Part shown: positions 45,975 to 57,924 of the stretch, piece after piece
Position numbering within the stretch: the stretch's first letter is position 1
Layout: every line of letters begins with the position of its first letter
Assembly: GCA_020344215.1 (NCBI GenBank)
Contig: CP070815.1
Location: forward strand, 4,438,755-4,502,754
Direction: 5' to 3'
Length of the DNA stretch: 64,000 bases
Source: Gemmatimonadota bacterium
GTDB lineage: Bacteria > Gemmatimonadota > Gemmatimonadetes > Palauibacterales > KS3-K002
Made by a program: the position numbers and the translations under genes
Notes under the pieces: model-generated
Seen by the model: the letters and a program-made list of their open reading frames with translations, nothing else
What the model was told of the DNA's origin: nothing
Database searches by the model: none

Positions 45975-47237
45975 CTAGGTAAGCTGCTCGATCTTGCGAA
46001 TCTTTAGGAAAAGCCCCGCAATCAGCGCCAGGATTATCGCTACCGAGACCGCCAGACCGAGGCGCCGGACCAGGAATTCACCGAGCGCTTCTTCCCCACG
46101 TGCATACGCCGTCGACGTTGCGGCGAGCCCTGCCTCAACCTGCTCGGCGACCGAATCGAGCGAGAAGCTGTGCACGGCCGTGCGTGCGCTGACCAGGGCC
46201 GTCGTCGCTTCGTTGAGCCCGAACAACGCTTCGCTGACCTCGATGCCAGCGTTTTCGGCCTTCGCCAGTATCGAGTCGGCCGCCTCGTAGTGCGCATTGA
46301 GCGAATCGATTAGGGCCCGCATTCCCAAGGCGACTTCACCGCCACTGTCGCCCTCGGAGTGGCACATGCCGCACACCGCACCTTCGCCCAGGCCCAGCAA
46401 TTCGTCCCCAGCCCTTCCGATGTCGTGGTTCTCATGACAGGTGGCGCACCCAGGGTTCCCCAGCATGGCGAACACTCGGGCGTGGAAGCTCTTGCCAAAC
46501 AGTTCGGCCATGACCGAGTGGCACTGCCCACAGACATTCCCGACCCAACCGACGCCCGGCGGTGCGGCACCGTGATTGCCGTGGCAATCGTTACAGGTTG
46601 GCGCCGACAGATCGCCTTCCTCCGACATCATCTGCCAGTGCACGCTCTCGGAGTACTTCTCGTGCTGGTCGGTCGGAATCGCGTACGGCGCCATGTACTC
46701 CGGGTCCGCGTGGCAGGAGCCGCACGTCTCCGCGACATTCAACGGGTTAACGGACGAGTTCGGATCGGACGGCGGCTTGATCGAGTGGGCCGGGTGACAA
46801 CCCGTACAGGTCGCGACTCGTTCGTCGCCGCGCTCCAGCAACTGCTGCCCATGGACCGAGGTGCGATATTCGGCCACCTGATCCACGCGGAGGGCCGGGT
46901 TGTAGCGACGCATGAACTGGGCGCTGGAGTGACAGCGGCCACAAAGCAGCACGACCTCGTCACGCTCGGGCGCCCCGATATAACCCGCCGCCGGGTCCAT
47001 CGCCGACATCCCAGGGTCTTCGGCGTCCCCGCCGTGGCAAGCTACGCAACCGAATCCCTTGGCCGCATGCACATCCGCGGCGTAGGCTTGCACCGGCTCC
47101 CCGAGAGGTGCATCGCCGAACGCGGAATGGCAGGACACACAACTCTCCTCCGGCATCTGCGCCGCCGCGTCCGGCGGCGCGGCCAGCCCGCCGAGTATCA
47201 GCAACGACCCGGACCCAATTAGCACGCGTATCATCAT
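45975..47237 (-). CDS. Nonahaem c-type cytochrome with C-terminal membrane anchor
   Basis: A 420-residue cytochrome: signal MIRVLIGSGSLLILGGLAAP, nine CXXCH sites (CVSCH, CVACH, CGRCH, CTGCH, CGSCH, CNDCH, CGQCH, CATCH, CGMCH), a helical stretch (about 290-385) and a C-terminal helix (LGLAVSVAIILALIAGLFLK). It shares length, haem count and anchor with the protein at 37905-39167. ATG at 47237 overlaps the stop of the tetrahaem gene (ATGA); the longer frame upstream is only overlap. It probably takes electrons from the Rieske/cytochrome b pair, in place of cytochrome c1 or f. Confidence 0.88.
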   Translation of the reverse strand: MMIRVLIGSGSLLILGGLAAPPDAAAQMPEESCVSCHSAFGDAPLGEPVQAYAADVHAAKGFGCVACHGGDAEDPGMSAMDPAAGYIGAPERDEVVLLCGRCHSSAQFMRRYNPALRVDQVAEYRTSVHGQQLLERGDERVATCTGCHPAHSIKPPSDPNSSVNPLNVAETCGSCHADPEYMAPYAIPTDQHEKYSESVHWQMMSEEGDLSAPTCNDCHGNHGAAPPGVGWVGNVCGQCHSVMAELFGKSFHARVFAMLGNPGCATCHENHDIGRAGDELLGLGEGAVCGMCHSEGDSGGEVALGMRALIDSLNAHYEAADSILAKAENAGIEVSEALFGLNEATTALVSARTAVHSFSLDSVAEQVEAGLAATSTAYARGEEALGEFLVRRLGLAVSVAIILALIAGLFLKIRKIEQLT

Positions 47238-48454
47238 CGGTCTTGCGCCCGTCCTTGTAGGAAGGCCGCGACGTCCGCGATCTCCTCGGAGCTGAACGTC
47301 GGCCAGGGATCTGTACCCGCGCTTTCCATCAGCGCCGAATGACTCCACAACGAAGCGATCACTTCCGCGGGAGAACTCATCCCCCTTACCTCGTCAAGGT
47401 CCGGGGCCTTCTCCTCCCCCGCCCCGCCGAGCGAGTGACAGGCCAAGCAGCCCTTCGATCCAAGGAGCTGCTCCCCCCGTTCAGGGTCGCCCGTCTCGGC
47501 AAAGAACTGAACGGAATACAGGTAGGCGACCAGATCGGCCATCTCGCCGGAGCCGAGCTGCGGGATGTCCATACCGCGGTTCGCCAGCGCTTCGACCATG
47601 AGTGGCGCCTTGTTCCACATCGCCGCCGCGAACTCGGTCAGACCCCACTGATGCTCACGTTGCGCCAAGTCCGGCCCCACTCGACCGCCAACGCTCTGCA
47701 CGCTGTGGCAGAGCATGCAGTTCTTCTCCCGAAAGAGAACGCGCCCCCTCTCCGCGTCCCCCGGCAGAACATACAGAGGCCCACCCAAGGGCGCTGCTGA
47801 TGCAGACTCGAGGTACGAGATGAGGTCGTTCAGCTCCGAGCCGCTGAAGGAAGGGCGCTCTACGCCTCGCGCCTTCATCACCTCCTCCATCGTCGGCCCG
47901 TGGTTCCACATCGCTGCCGCCACGACAATCGGTGACCCGTACTGGCTGAGGTGGTCCAGGCTGGGCCCGATCACCCCGCCGTAGACCCCCATCTGATGGC
48001 ACACCACGCAGCTCTTCTCAACGAACAGCCGCTTGCCTCTCTCCACGTCGCCCGGTGGGTCGAAGTAATCGAGCGTGAAGAGGAAGGCTATAAGGTCGCC
48101 CGACTCACGCGTGTTCATCTGCGGGCGGACGATGTCGTGCTCCCGCATCGCTTCGCCCATCTTGGGGAGATGGTTCCACAGTGTGGCGGCGAGGTCGTAA
48201 AACGAGTGGCGCTGCGAGATGCGGCCGAGGTCAGGTCCAACCGTCGCCCCAAGACCGTTCACCGCATGGCATTTCACGCAACCCTTGGATCCGAAGACAC
48301 GAGAGCCGCCGAGTGGGTTCTGGGTCAGCTCCGACAGCTCCTGCGCGAACGCGGCCTGAGGAACACTGAGAGACAGTGCCACCAGAGCTGAGGCCAGCCG
48401 GGCTCCGGTCCCTCGGACCAGAACTAGACGTGCCAGACTACCGTTTATGATCAT
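47234..48454 (-). CDS. Tetrahaem cytochrome with four c-type domains
   Basis: A 406-residue protein with a signal peptide (ASALVALSLSVPQAAFAQ). Four similar mono-haem cytochrome c domains follow, each with CXXCH (CVKCH, CVVCH, CMLCH, CLACH) and a methionine-containing segment such as LWNHLPKMGEAM or MWNHGPTMEEVM that may be the sixth ligand. The domains are spaced by 80-100 residues, so the gene grew by tandem duplication. It is the first gene of the minus-strand operon and likely a soluble electron carrier for the complex. The upstream gap to 48801 (346 bases) holds no gene and no clear regulatory site. Confidence 0.88.
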   Translation of the reverse strand: MIINGSLARLVLVRGTGARLASALVALSLSVPQAAFAQELSELTQNPLGGSRVFGSKGCVKCHAVNGLGATVGPDLGRISQRHSFYDLAATLWNHLPKMGEAMREHDIVRPQMNTRESGDLIAFLFTLDYFDPPGDVERGKRLFVEKSCVVCHQMGVYGGVIGPSLDHLSQYGSPIVVAAAMWNHGPTMEEVMKARGVERPSFSGSELNDLISYLESASAAPLGGPLYVLPGDAERGRVLFREKNCMLCHSVQSVGGRVGPDLAQREHQWGLTEFAAAMWNKAPLMVEALANRGMDIPQLGSGEMADLVAYLYSVQFFAETGDPERGEQLLGSKGCLACHSLGGAGEEKAPDLDEVRGMSSPAEVIASLWSHSALMESAGTDPWPTFSSEEIADVAAFLQGRAQDR

Positions 48455-48800
48455 CCCTCACATCACAGAGCGAAAAGCCAACCTCGCCCGGGTGCGCCGG
48501 GCACTTCGGCACAGTTCTTTGGCAGACTTGTGGAGCTAGAAAGGAGCGGCCCCCTCCACGACATGAAGCAGGGCCGCCACCATCTCAGACAACTTGAAGG
48601 CGGAGTGCTAACTCCGGCCTGACGGACAAACTAGCGACGCCCAGCCTCGCACACCAGAACCCTGCGCATGCCGCGCCGGGAGCCTACACTAGTGCAGCTG
48701 ACGCTTTATGGCAAGCCAGCACGCGGCTGGCCTAGACCCATTACAATGGAGTCATCCTCTACGCTAGCCGGGCGCTGCTCAGCACATTCGAGGAGGGGTC

Positions 48801-49394
48801 ATGAACGTGGCACGTGGTTTAGCGCTGGTTGGCTTGCTCATCGCCTGTACGCTGCCGGCCGGCTGCGACCAGGGGGGCACCGAAGCGGGAGCCGTCAACG
48901 GTTTGACCTTTACCTTTAGCGGCGCGTTGTCGGGCTCGTACACGGCCGCCGGCACGCCGGTGCTCGCCCAGGGCGGCGAGCTGCAGTTCGGCAGCTGGGC
49001 GATCGCCGCCGAGGCGGACTCGCTTGGCGGCCTCGTGCTCGCCGCCTTCCGCCCCGCGGAGGAGCCGAGAGGCGATCTATTCGTCCTGCAGATCTCGCCG
49101 CTCCGCGCCGGGGTGTTCACGCCGTGCGAGCCAAACGCCGACTGCCACGGCAGAGTTCTCTTCGGGTATGAGGCCGGCCTGTTCGACCACTACTTCGAGA
49201 TCGTTTCCGGCAGCGTAACGATAGGCGCGATAGAGAACCACCGGCTGCGCGGCACCTTCCAGTTCCTCGCCAGAGATGAGGGTGGCACAGGTGAGCAAAC
49301 CCTCACCGTCGGTGACGGTGAGTTCGATCTGCCGTTCGCGACCGCAGCGGAGAGCGACGCCGTCCTCTGCATGATCGAGAGCGAGTCGTGCTGA
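48801..49394 (+). CDS. Lipoprotein of unknown function
   Basis: A 197-residue lipoprotein: signal MNVARGLALVGLLIACTLPAGC with the lipobox Cys at 22, then a beta-rich domain (GLTFTFSGALSGSYTAAGTP, LFVLQISPLRAGVFTP, LRGTFQFLARDEGG). It has three further Cys, one in a CEPNADC motif and two near the C-terminus (CMIESESC). The start ATG has GAGGAGGGG upstream (48789-48797). It resembles small surface lipoproteins with a calycin or jelly-roll pattern but I cannot name a family. It converges on dnaE2. Confidence 0.7.
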   Translation: MNVARGLALVGLLIACTLPAGCDQGGTEAGAVNGLTFTFSGALSGSYTAAGTPVLAQGGELQFGSWAIAAEADSLGGLVLAAFRPAEEPRGDLFVLQISPLRAGVFTPCEPNADCHGRVLFGYEAGLFDHYFEIVSGSVTIGAIENHRLRGTFQFLARDEGGTGEQTLTVGDGEFDLPFATAAESDAVLCMIESESC

Positions 49395-49416
49395 GCGAAG
49401 CGGCGACTTCCTGCAA

Positions 49417-53472
<4,056 letters not shown>

Positions 53473-53513
53473 TGGACCAGTGAACCCGAATAAACCCCGT
53501 AAGCCCTGGCGAC

Positions 53514-53589
53514 AAAAAAGCCCACCTCAAGGTGGGGGCCAGAGCGGAGGGGCCGCTTCGAAGGAGGGGGGAGTGGGTGACCCCTCCGC
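53514..53589 (-). terminator. Hairpin pair and intrinsic terminator in the dnaE2 leader
   Basis: On the minus strand GCGGAGGGG (53589-53581) and CCCCTCCGC (53552-53544) form a perfect 9-bp stem. This is followed by CCCACC-TTGA-GGTGGG (53536-53521) with C and a T6 run (53519-53514). The run ends 41 bases before the dnaE2 ATG. Since the likely promoter is upstream (53602-53630), the terminator lies in the leader. Confidence 0.6.
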
Positions 53590-53601
53590 CCTGGGATACC
53601 G

Positions 53602-53630
53602 AATATAAACCGAAGACACCCGGAACGCAA
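53602..53630 (-). promoter_or_regulatory. Candidate promoter of dnaE2
   Basis: Minus-strand TTGCGT (53630-53625), 17 bases, TATATT (53607-53602). Transcription would start near 53595 and pass the hairpins at 53514-53589 before dnaE2. No clear LexA-type box was found. Confidence 0.45.
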
Positions 53631-53648
53631 GGACTTCCTCGATAGTTT

Positions 53649-53663
53649 CTTTGCAATACAAAG
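53649..53663. promoter_or_regulatory. Operator-like palindrome CTTTG-N5-CAAAG
   Basis: A perfect inverted repeat CTTTG CAATA CAAAG directly upstream of the -35 hexamer of the membrane protein/regulator operon. The position suits binding by the winged-helix regulator encoded at 54313-54618 (inference). Confidence 0.45.
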
Positions 53664-53666
53664 TAC

Positions 53667-53695
53667 TTGACAACACCAACACCCGCCCCTACCTT
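53667..53695 (+). promoter_or_regulatory. Promoter giving a leaderless or near-leaderless mRNA
   Basis: TTGACA (53667-53672), 17 bases, TACCTT (53690-53695). The start point would fall at about 53702, one base from the ATG at 53703, and no ribosome-binding site precedes that ATG. Confidence 0.5.
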
Positions 53696-53702
53696 CGCCC
53701 TC

Positions 53703-54320
53703 ATGAGCTACGAGAACGAGATCTACCAGTCGTCCTCCTCCGATCCCGCCCACGACCGAAGCCGCGCACTCGATGACCTCCGCTACATCCGGGACACGAT
53801 GGAGCGCGCCGGCTCCTTCACCGCGGTCCCCGGGTGGGGGACGGCGGCCATGGGCCTGACGGCCGTGGTCGCCGCCGGGTTGGCTTCGCGCCAACCGACC
53901 CCGGACGCCTGGCTGCTCACCTGGTTTATCGAAGCCGCACTCGCCGTGGCGATCGGGGTCAGCGCGATGATTCGCAAGGCCCGGGCGGTGAGAGCGCCTC
54001 TATTCCGGGGTGCGGGCGCGCGCTTCGTGTTCGGGTTCTGTCCTCCCCAGGTGGCCGGCGCGCTGCTCACCGCCGTGCTCTACCGCGCGGAGATGTACGA
54101 GGCCCTTCCCGGTACCTGGTTGCTGCTGTACGGGGCCGGCGTGATGACCGGCGGAGCCTTCTCGGTCACGGTCCTCCCCATCATGGGGGCCTGCTTCATG
54201 GTGGCGGGCCTCGGATCCTTCCTGGCGCCGGCTGCTTGGGGAGACGCTTTCATGGCGGCTGGCTTCGGCGGTCTCAACATCGTCTTCGGCATCATCATCG
54301 CGAAACGGTACGGTGGCTAG
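53703..54320 (+). CDS. Membrane protein partner of winged-helix regulator
   Basis: A 205-residue protein: a polar N-terminus (SYENEIYQSSSSDPAHDRSR), then six or so helices from about residue 45 (AAMGLTAVVAAGLASRQ) to the end (AGFGGLNIVFGIIIAKRYGG). No known domain is recognised beyond similarity to membrane proteins that sit beside small winged-helix regulators in many bacteria. The stop overlaps the start of the regulator gene by eight bases. The start at 53703 fits the promoter just upstream. Function unknown. Confidence 0.7.
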   Translation: MSYENEIYQSSSSDPAHDRSRALDDLRYIRDTMERAGSFTAVPGWGTAAMGLTAVVAAGLASRQPTPDAWLLTWFIEAALAVAIGVSAMIRKARAVRAPLFRGAGARFVFGFCPPQVAGALLTAVLYRAEMYEALPGTWLLLYGAGVMTGGAFSVTVLPIMGACFMVAGLGSFLAPAAWGDAFMAAGFGGLNIVFGIIIAKRYGG

Positions 54321-54618
54321 GGGGGCAGCCGAACTCGACCGTCTCATCCATCAGCGAGTCCGCCTCGGAATTATGAGCGGGCTCGCGGTGAACGACTCGC
54401 TGACCTTCAACGACCTGAAGGAGCTGCTCGAGATCACGGACGGGAACCTGAGCGTCCACGCACGCAAGCTCGAAGAGGCAGGGTACGTCGACTGCATGAA
54501 ATCGTTCGAGGGGCGAGTGCCGAAGACGCGGTTTCGGCTGACGGAGGTCGGCCGCAAGGCACTCGAAGACTACTTGGACGGAATGGAGAGTCTGATTCGC
54601 ACGACGCGGGGTGCGTAG
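54313..54618 (+). CDS. Winged-helix transcriptional regulator
   Basis: A 101-residue winged-helix protein: RLGIMSGLAVNDSLTFNDLK, then LLEITDGNLSVHARKLEEAG (recognition helix, about residues 36-56), then GRVPKTRFRLTEVGRKALED (the wing and last helix). It matches the small MarR/PadR-like family with a winged-helix DNA-binding domain (PF13601 type). GTG start overlapping the membrane protein gene, so the pair is co-expressed. It likely binds the palindrome at 53649-53663 and represses its own operon; the signal is unknown. The next gene begins 13 bases later and may be in the same operon. Confidence 0.88.
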   Translation: MARGAAELDRLIHQRVRLGIMSGLAVNDSLTFNDLKELLEITDGNLSVHARKLEEAGYVDCMKSFEGRVPKTRFRLTEVGRKALEDYLDGMESLIRTTRGA

Positions 54619-54631
54619 AAGGAACGCAATC

Positions 54632-56152
54632 ATGAACAGATCGAAGCTCGTGCTTCACATACTGACGATAGGGATCGTGCTCGGCATTATGGGCGACACG
54701 CTGCTCCGGGTCGGTCCCTGGGCCTTCAACCTCACGCTGTGGATCGCGACGGTCCTGGCTGTTGCGCTGGTCCTCGTGGCTTACCATCGCGTCGCGTGGC
54801 CCCGCGGCATGGTCTGGCTTGCCCTTCCGGTGATGGTTTTTGCCCTCGGCTACACGTGGCGCGACTCGCCGGGCCTCAAGACCCTCGACCTGCTGGCGAT
54901 CCTCGTAGGCTTCTCGATCTGGGCCCTGAGTCTAGAGGGCGTCCGCCTGCGCAGTTGGGGAATCCTGGACTACCTGCGCGGCATGACGAGCTCCGGCCTC
55001 GCGGCGCTGGCCGGCGTGGCCGTGCTGGAGCGAAGCGACATCGCGTGGCCAACGACCCCTCGCTCCGCCGCGCTGCGTCATGCCCGCTCAGCCGTCGTTG
55101 GCTTACTCATCGCGTTTCCGCTTCTCTTCATCTTCGGTGGCCTACTGATGGCAGCCGACGCGGTGTTCGAGGACTTCGTCACCCGGGCCCTCGACTTCGA
55201 CTTCGCGACCATTCTCTCGCACGCCGCGCTGAGCGCCTTCTTCACCTGGATCGTCTGTGGCTATCTGTTTCTCATCCTCAAGGCCAGGAAGCCTTTACTC
55301 GCCGATTCTTTGAAGGTCGACCGTCCCGGGCTGGGACTGGTCGAAATAGCGCTGCCGCTGGCCCTCATCGATCTTCTCTTCCTCACCTTCGTGGTCGTTC
55401 AGCTGCGTTACCTCTTCGGCGACGCCGCGCTGGTGCAGGAGACGGTGGGCTTGAGCTATGCCGAGTACGCGCGGCGCGGCTTCTTCGAGCTCGTGACCGT
55501 CGCCGCATTGGTCCTTCCGCTCCTGCTGCTCGCCGACTGGGTCCTGCTAAATACGGAACGTCGCTCCCGCCACATCTTCCGAGCGCTGGCCGGCGTGCAA
55601 CTGCTGCTCCTGTTCGTGATCATGATCTCGGCGCTGCAGCGGATGAATCTGTACGTGGATGCGTACGGTCTCACGGAACTGCGGCTCTACTCCTCGGCCT
55701 TGATGATCTGGCTGGGGATCGTCTTCGCCTGGTTCGCCGCGACCGTGCTTCGCAGTCGCCGCGAGCACTTCACGCTCGGCGCCGTCGCGTCAGGCTTCCT
55801 GGCGATCTTGGCGCTCAACTTCCTGAACCCCGACGCGCTGATCGCCCGGGTGAACGTCGAGCGCGCTCGAGCCGGCTACGAATTCGACGCGCTCTACGCG
55901 ACTTCCCTCAGCGCGGACGCGGTCCCCCGTCTGGTGGCGGCGCTCCCGGACTTAGGCCAGGAGGATCGCTGCCTGGCCGCCACCCGCATCCTGGAGCGCT
56001 GGATGCCTCCCGCGGAGGCGGACTGGAGAACCTGGAATCGCGCCAGGTCGAAGGCCTGGCGCGCCGTCGAGGGTGCGACCACAGATCTGAGCGTGGCCTG
56101 CCCGGCACAACCCAAAACCACGCCACGCCGTGGGACGAGTCCTCCAAGCTAA
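54632..56152 (+). CDS. DUF4173/DUF4153-like membrane protein
   Basis: A 506-residue protein with about 11 membrane helices (from LVLHILTIGIVLGIMGDTLL to AVASGFLAILALNFLNPDAL). The signatures LLMAADAVFEDFVTRALDFD and FLTFVVVQLRYLFGD, and GLSYAEYARRGFFELVTVAA, are typical of DUF4173. The C-terminal 100 residues are soluble and helical (EFDALYATSLSADAVPRLVA). The start at 54632 has AAGGAA upstream. It stands downstream of the regulator with a 13-base gap. The last 20 or so residues (PKTTPRRGTSPPS) are low complexity. The function of the family is unknown to me. Confidence 0.82.
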   Translation: MNRSKLVLHILTIGIVLGIMGDTLLRVGPWAFNLTLWIATVLAVALVLVAYHRVAWPRGMVWLALPVMVFALGYTWRDSPGLKTLDLLAILVGFSIWALSLEGVRLRSWGILDYLRGMTSSGLAALAGVAVLERSDIAWPTTPRSAALRHARSAVVGLLIAFPLLFIFGGLLMAADAVFEDFVTRALDFDFATILSHAALSAFFTWIVCGYLFLILKARKPLLADSLKVDRPGLGLVEIALPLALIDLLFLTFVVVQLRYLFGDAALVQETVGLSYAEYARRGFFELVTVAALVLPLLLLADWVLLNTERRSRHIFRALAGVQLLLLFVIMISALQRMNLYVDAYGLTELRLYSSALMIWLGIVFAWFAATVLRSRREHFTLGAVASGFLAILALNFLNPDALIARVNVERARAGYEFDALYATSLSADAVPRLVAALPDLGQEDRCLAATRILERWMPPAEADWRTWNRARSKAWRAVEGATTDLSVACPAQPKTTPRRGTSPPS

Positions 56153-56179
56153 CTTGCAGCCGAGGCGCCCAGGGAGGCC

Positions 56180-56315
56180 GCCAGGGGGTGCCGAGCGAAG
56201 CTTGCGAGCACACCTGGATAGTGCGGACGCCGACGATTGTTGGCGCGAGCGCGAAGCGAGCACCCGCTGACGCCGACCGTCCGCGCGACATGAACCGAGG
56301 TTCAAGGCGGATCCC
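56180..56315. repeat. Degenerate palindromic element remnants
   Basis: GCGCGAAGCGAGCACCCGCT and CGCGCGACATGAACCGAGG occur in the gap 56153-56422 and match the type 2 and type 1 loop blocks in reverse orientation. Clear paired arms were not found, so this is a decayed or composite copy. No gene was seen in this gap. Confidence 0.45.
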
Positions 56316-56422
56316 CGGCGACTTGACGCTCTGGGGCTTGCCGCCCGCCCGGCAAGCGCTAGTATGTCTCTTGATTCAGCCCCACTGTCTGAGACAGAAC
56401 GCACAGCAACTGCTTTGCGGTT

Positions 56423-56803
56423 ATGCCCATCTCCCCAAGGCATTACCTGCGAGCATGTCTCCTCCTGCCGTTGTCGATCTACGCCTGTAGCGAATCCACC
56501 TTCGAGCCGATAGACGTCCGCCCGCTTGACCCGCCGCAGATCTACGAGACCTGGTGGGCCGAAGTGGCGGCGTGTGTCAGCGTCGCGGCGCCGTTCGACC
56601 GGGTAAGCTGGTACGAGGCCGAGCGGCTGATCAACCGGGAGACAGGGACGGACCACATCGGGGCCTGGCTGCCTCCCCACAACATCTACATCCGGACGAA
56701 CCGCCTGCTGTACATCGAGGGGGTCAAGCACGAGATGGTGCACGACCTGCTGCAGACTCGCAATCACTATTCCGAGCTGTTCGTCCGCTGCGCGGGTGTT
56801 TGA
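56423..56803 (+). CDS. Small lipoprotein with zincin-like HExxH motif
   Basis: A 126-residue protein: N-terminal signal with a plausible lipobox (LPLSIYAC, Cys about 22), then a domain with RVSWYEAERLINRETGTDHI and the sequence KHEMVHDLLQTRNHYSELF. HEMVH fits the HExxH zinc-binding motif of metallopeptidases. A third metal ligand could be Glu in the YSELF segment. The domain is short for a protease (about 100 residues), so it may be a degenerate or minimal zincin. It stands alone before the SDR gene. Family not recognised with certainty. Confidence 0.65.
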   Translation: MPISPRHYLRACLLLPLSIYACSESTFEPIDVRPLDPPQIYETWWAEVAACVSVAAPFDRVSWYEAERLINRETGTDHIGAWLPPHNIYIRTNRLLYIEGVKHEMVHDLLQTRNHYSELFVRCAGV

Positions 56804-56939
56804 GAGCGAGCCGTCCACCTCCGACGCCCAGCGACCTCTGTCTTGCGCGAGGCGCGCCTGCATCTAGCTTCGCGCCTACCGGCACCCGAAGAGAACACTC
56901 CGGCGGCGCGCCAGGCGTCGCGATAGTGGAGGGAGACGC

Positions 56940-57731
56940 ATGGATCTGGGATTGGCAGGCAGAGTTGCTGCGGTCGGCGGCGCGAGCAGCGGTCTCGGCA
57001 AGGCCATCGCCTGGGCCCTCGCTCGGGAAGGTGCGCGGGTCGCCATCTGCGCACGCGGCGAGGAGCAGCTCGAGCGTACCGGCCTCGCGATTCACCGGGC
57101 ATCGGGGGTGGAGGTCTTCGCCTATCCCGTGGATTTGGCCACCGAGGGTGGACCCAAGGAGTTCATCGACGCCACGCTGAAGGAGTTCGGGCGACTCGAC
57201 ATCCTGGTCACGAACGCCGGCGGCCCGCCGGCCACGACCAGCTCGCAGACACCGCCGGAGGCCTGGGCCGATGCCCTGGCGCTCAGCATGCTGAGCGCCA
57301 TCCGAATGTCGCAAGCGGCGATCCCGTACATGCGGCGCAACAGCTGGGGCAGGATCATCTGCATCACCTCGATCTCGGTGAAGTCGCCGCTACCCGCTAT
57401 GATCCTCTCCAACACCGTGCGACCGGGCGTCGTGGGCTACGCCAAGACGATCTCCCAGGAGTTCGCCAGCGACGGGATCACAGTGAACGTCGTCTGCCCG
57501 GGCTACATGGCCACCGACCGGGTCGCCGAGCTGGCCGAGACCCGCGCCGCTCAGTCAGGGCAGACCGTCGAGGAGGTTGTGGCGGGCTTGGTCGCGAACA
57601 TTCCCGCCGGCCGAATGGGCGACCCGAAGGAGCTGGGCGACTTGGTCGCCTTCCTCGCCTCAGAGCGCGCCGCCTACATCAACGGGACGACTATCCAGAT
57701 CGACGGGGGCTACTTCTGCGGGCTCATGTAA
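56940..57731 (+). CDS. SDR-family oxidoreductase with altered active site
   Basis: A 263-residue Rossmann-fold short-chain dehydrogenase, FabG-like. The cofactor motif is GGASSGLGKAIAWALAREGA (residues 13-32), followed by NAGGPPA, and the C-terminus is NGTTIQIDGGYFCGL. The catalytic Ser region is CITSISVKSPLPAM. Where classical SDRs have Y-x3-K the sequence reads LSNTVRPGVVGYAKT, so Tyr and Lys appear as Ser and Arg. Such SDRs form a known atypical subgroup, and activity or substrate cannot be predicted. Start ATG at 56940 after GGAGG. Confidence 0.88.
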   Translation: MDLGLAGRVAAVGGASSGLGKAIAWALAREGARVAICARGEEQLERTGLAIHRASGVEVFAYPVDLATEGGPKEFIDATLKEFGRLDILVTNAGGPPATTSSQTPPEAWADALALSMLSAIRMSQAAIPYMRRNSWGRIICITSISVKSPLPAMILSNTVRPGVVGYAKTISQEFASDGITVNVVCPGYMATDRVAELAETRAAQSGQTVEEVVAGLVANIPAGRMGDPKELGDLVAFLASERAAYINGTTIQIDGGYFCGLM

Positions 57732-57924
57732 AGCCAACCGGCAGGCGGCTCCTGAAACCTGCCGTCTACCCACTCGTAGTGTCGCCTAGAGCCCCCTTTC
57801 CACAGGCCCTGAGTTCGTTCACACACCGCGAGAGGGCCCTGGCGGCCGGAGACGGGGCGCGCAGCGGGCACCGAACACCCTAAGTACTAACATCCAAGGG
57901 ATTTACTAGAGACGGAGCAGTAGG

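Noticed and set aside
48500..48530. Sigma-54-like -24/-12 element (GGCACAGTTCTTTGGCA) upstream of the tetrahaem cytochrome gene
   Set aside because: The GG to GC spacing is 12 bases instead of the required 10, and the orientation is away from the cytochrome operon.
48455..48800. A gene or RNA in the 346-base gap before the lipoprotein gene
   Set aside because: No open frame with a ribosome site or recognisable RNA fold was found, apart from the Shine-Dalgarno of the lipoprotein gene itself.
54739..56490. A 583-codon plus-strand frame overlapping the DUF4173-like gene
   Set aside because: It is the +2 shadow of a hydrophobic membrane protein gene, full of Arg/Gly/Pro and with no domain.
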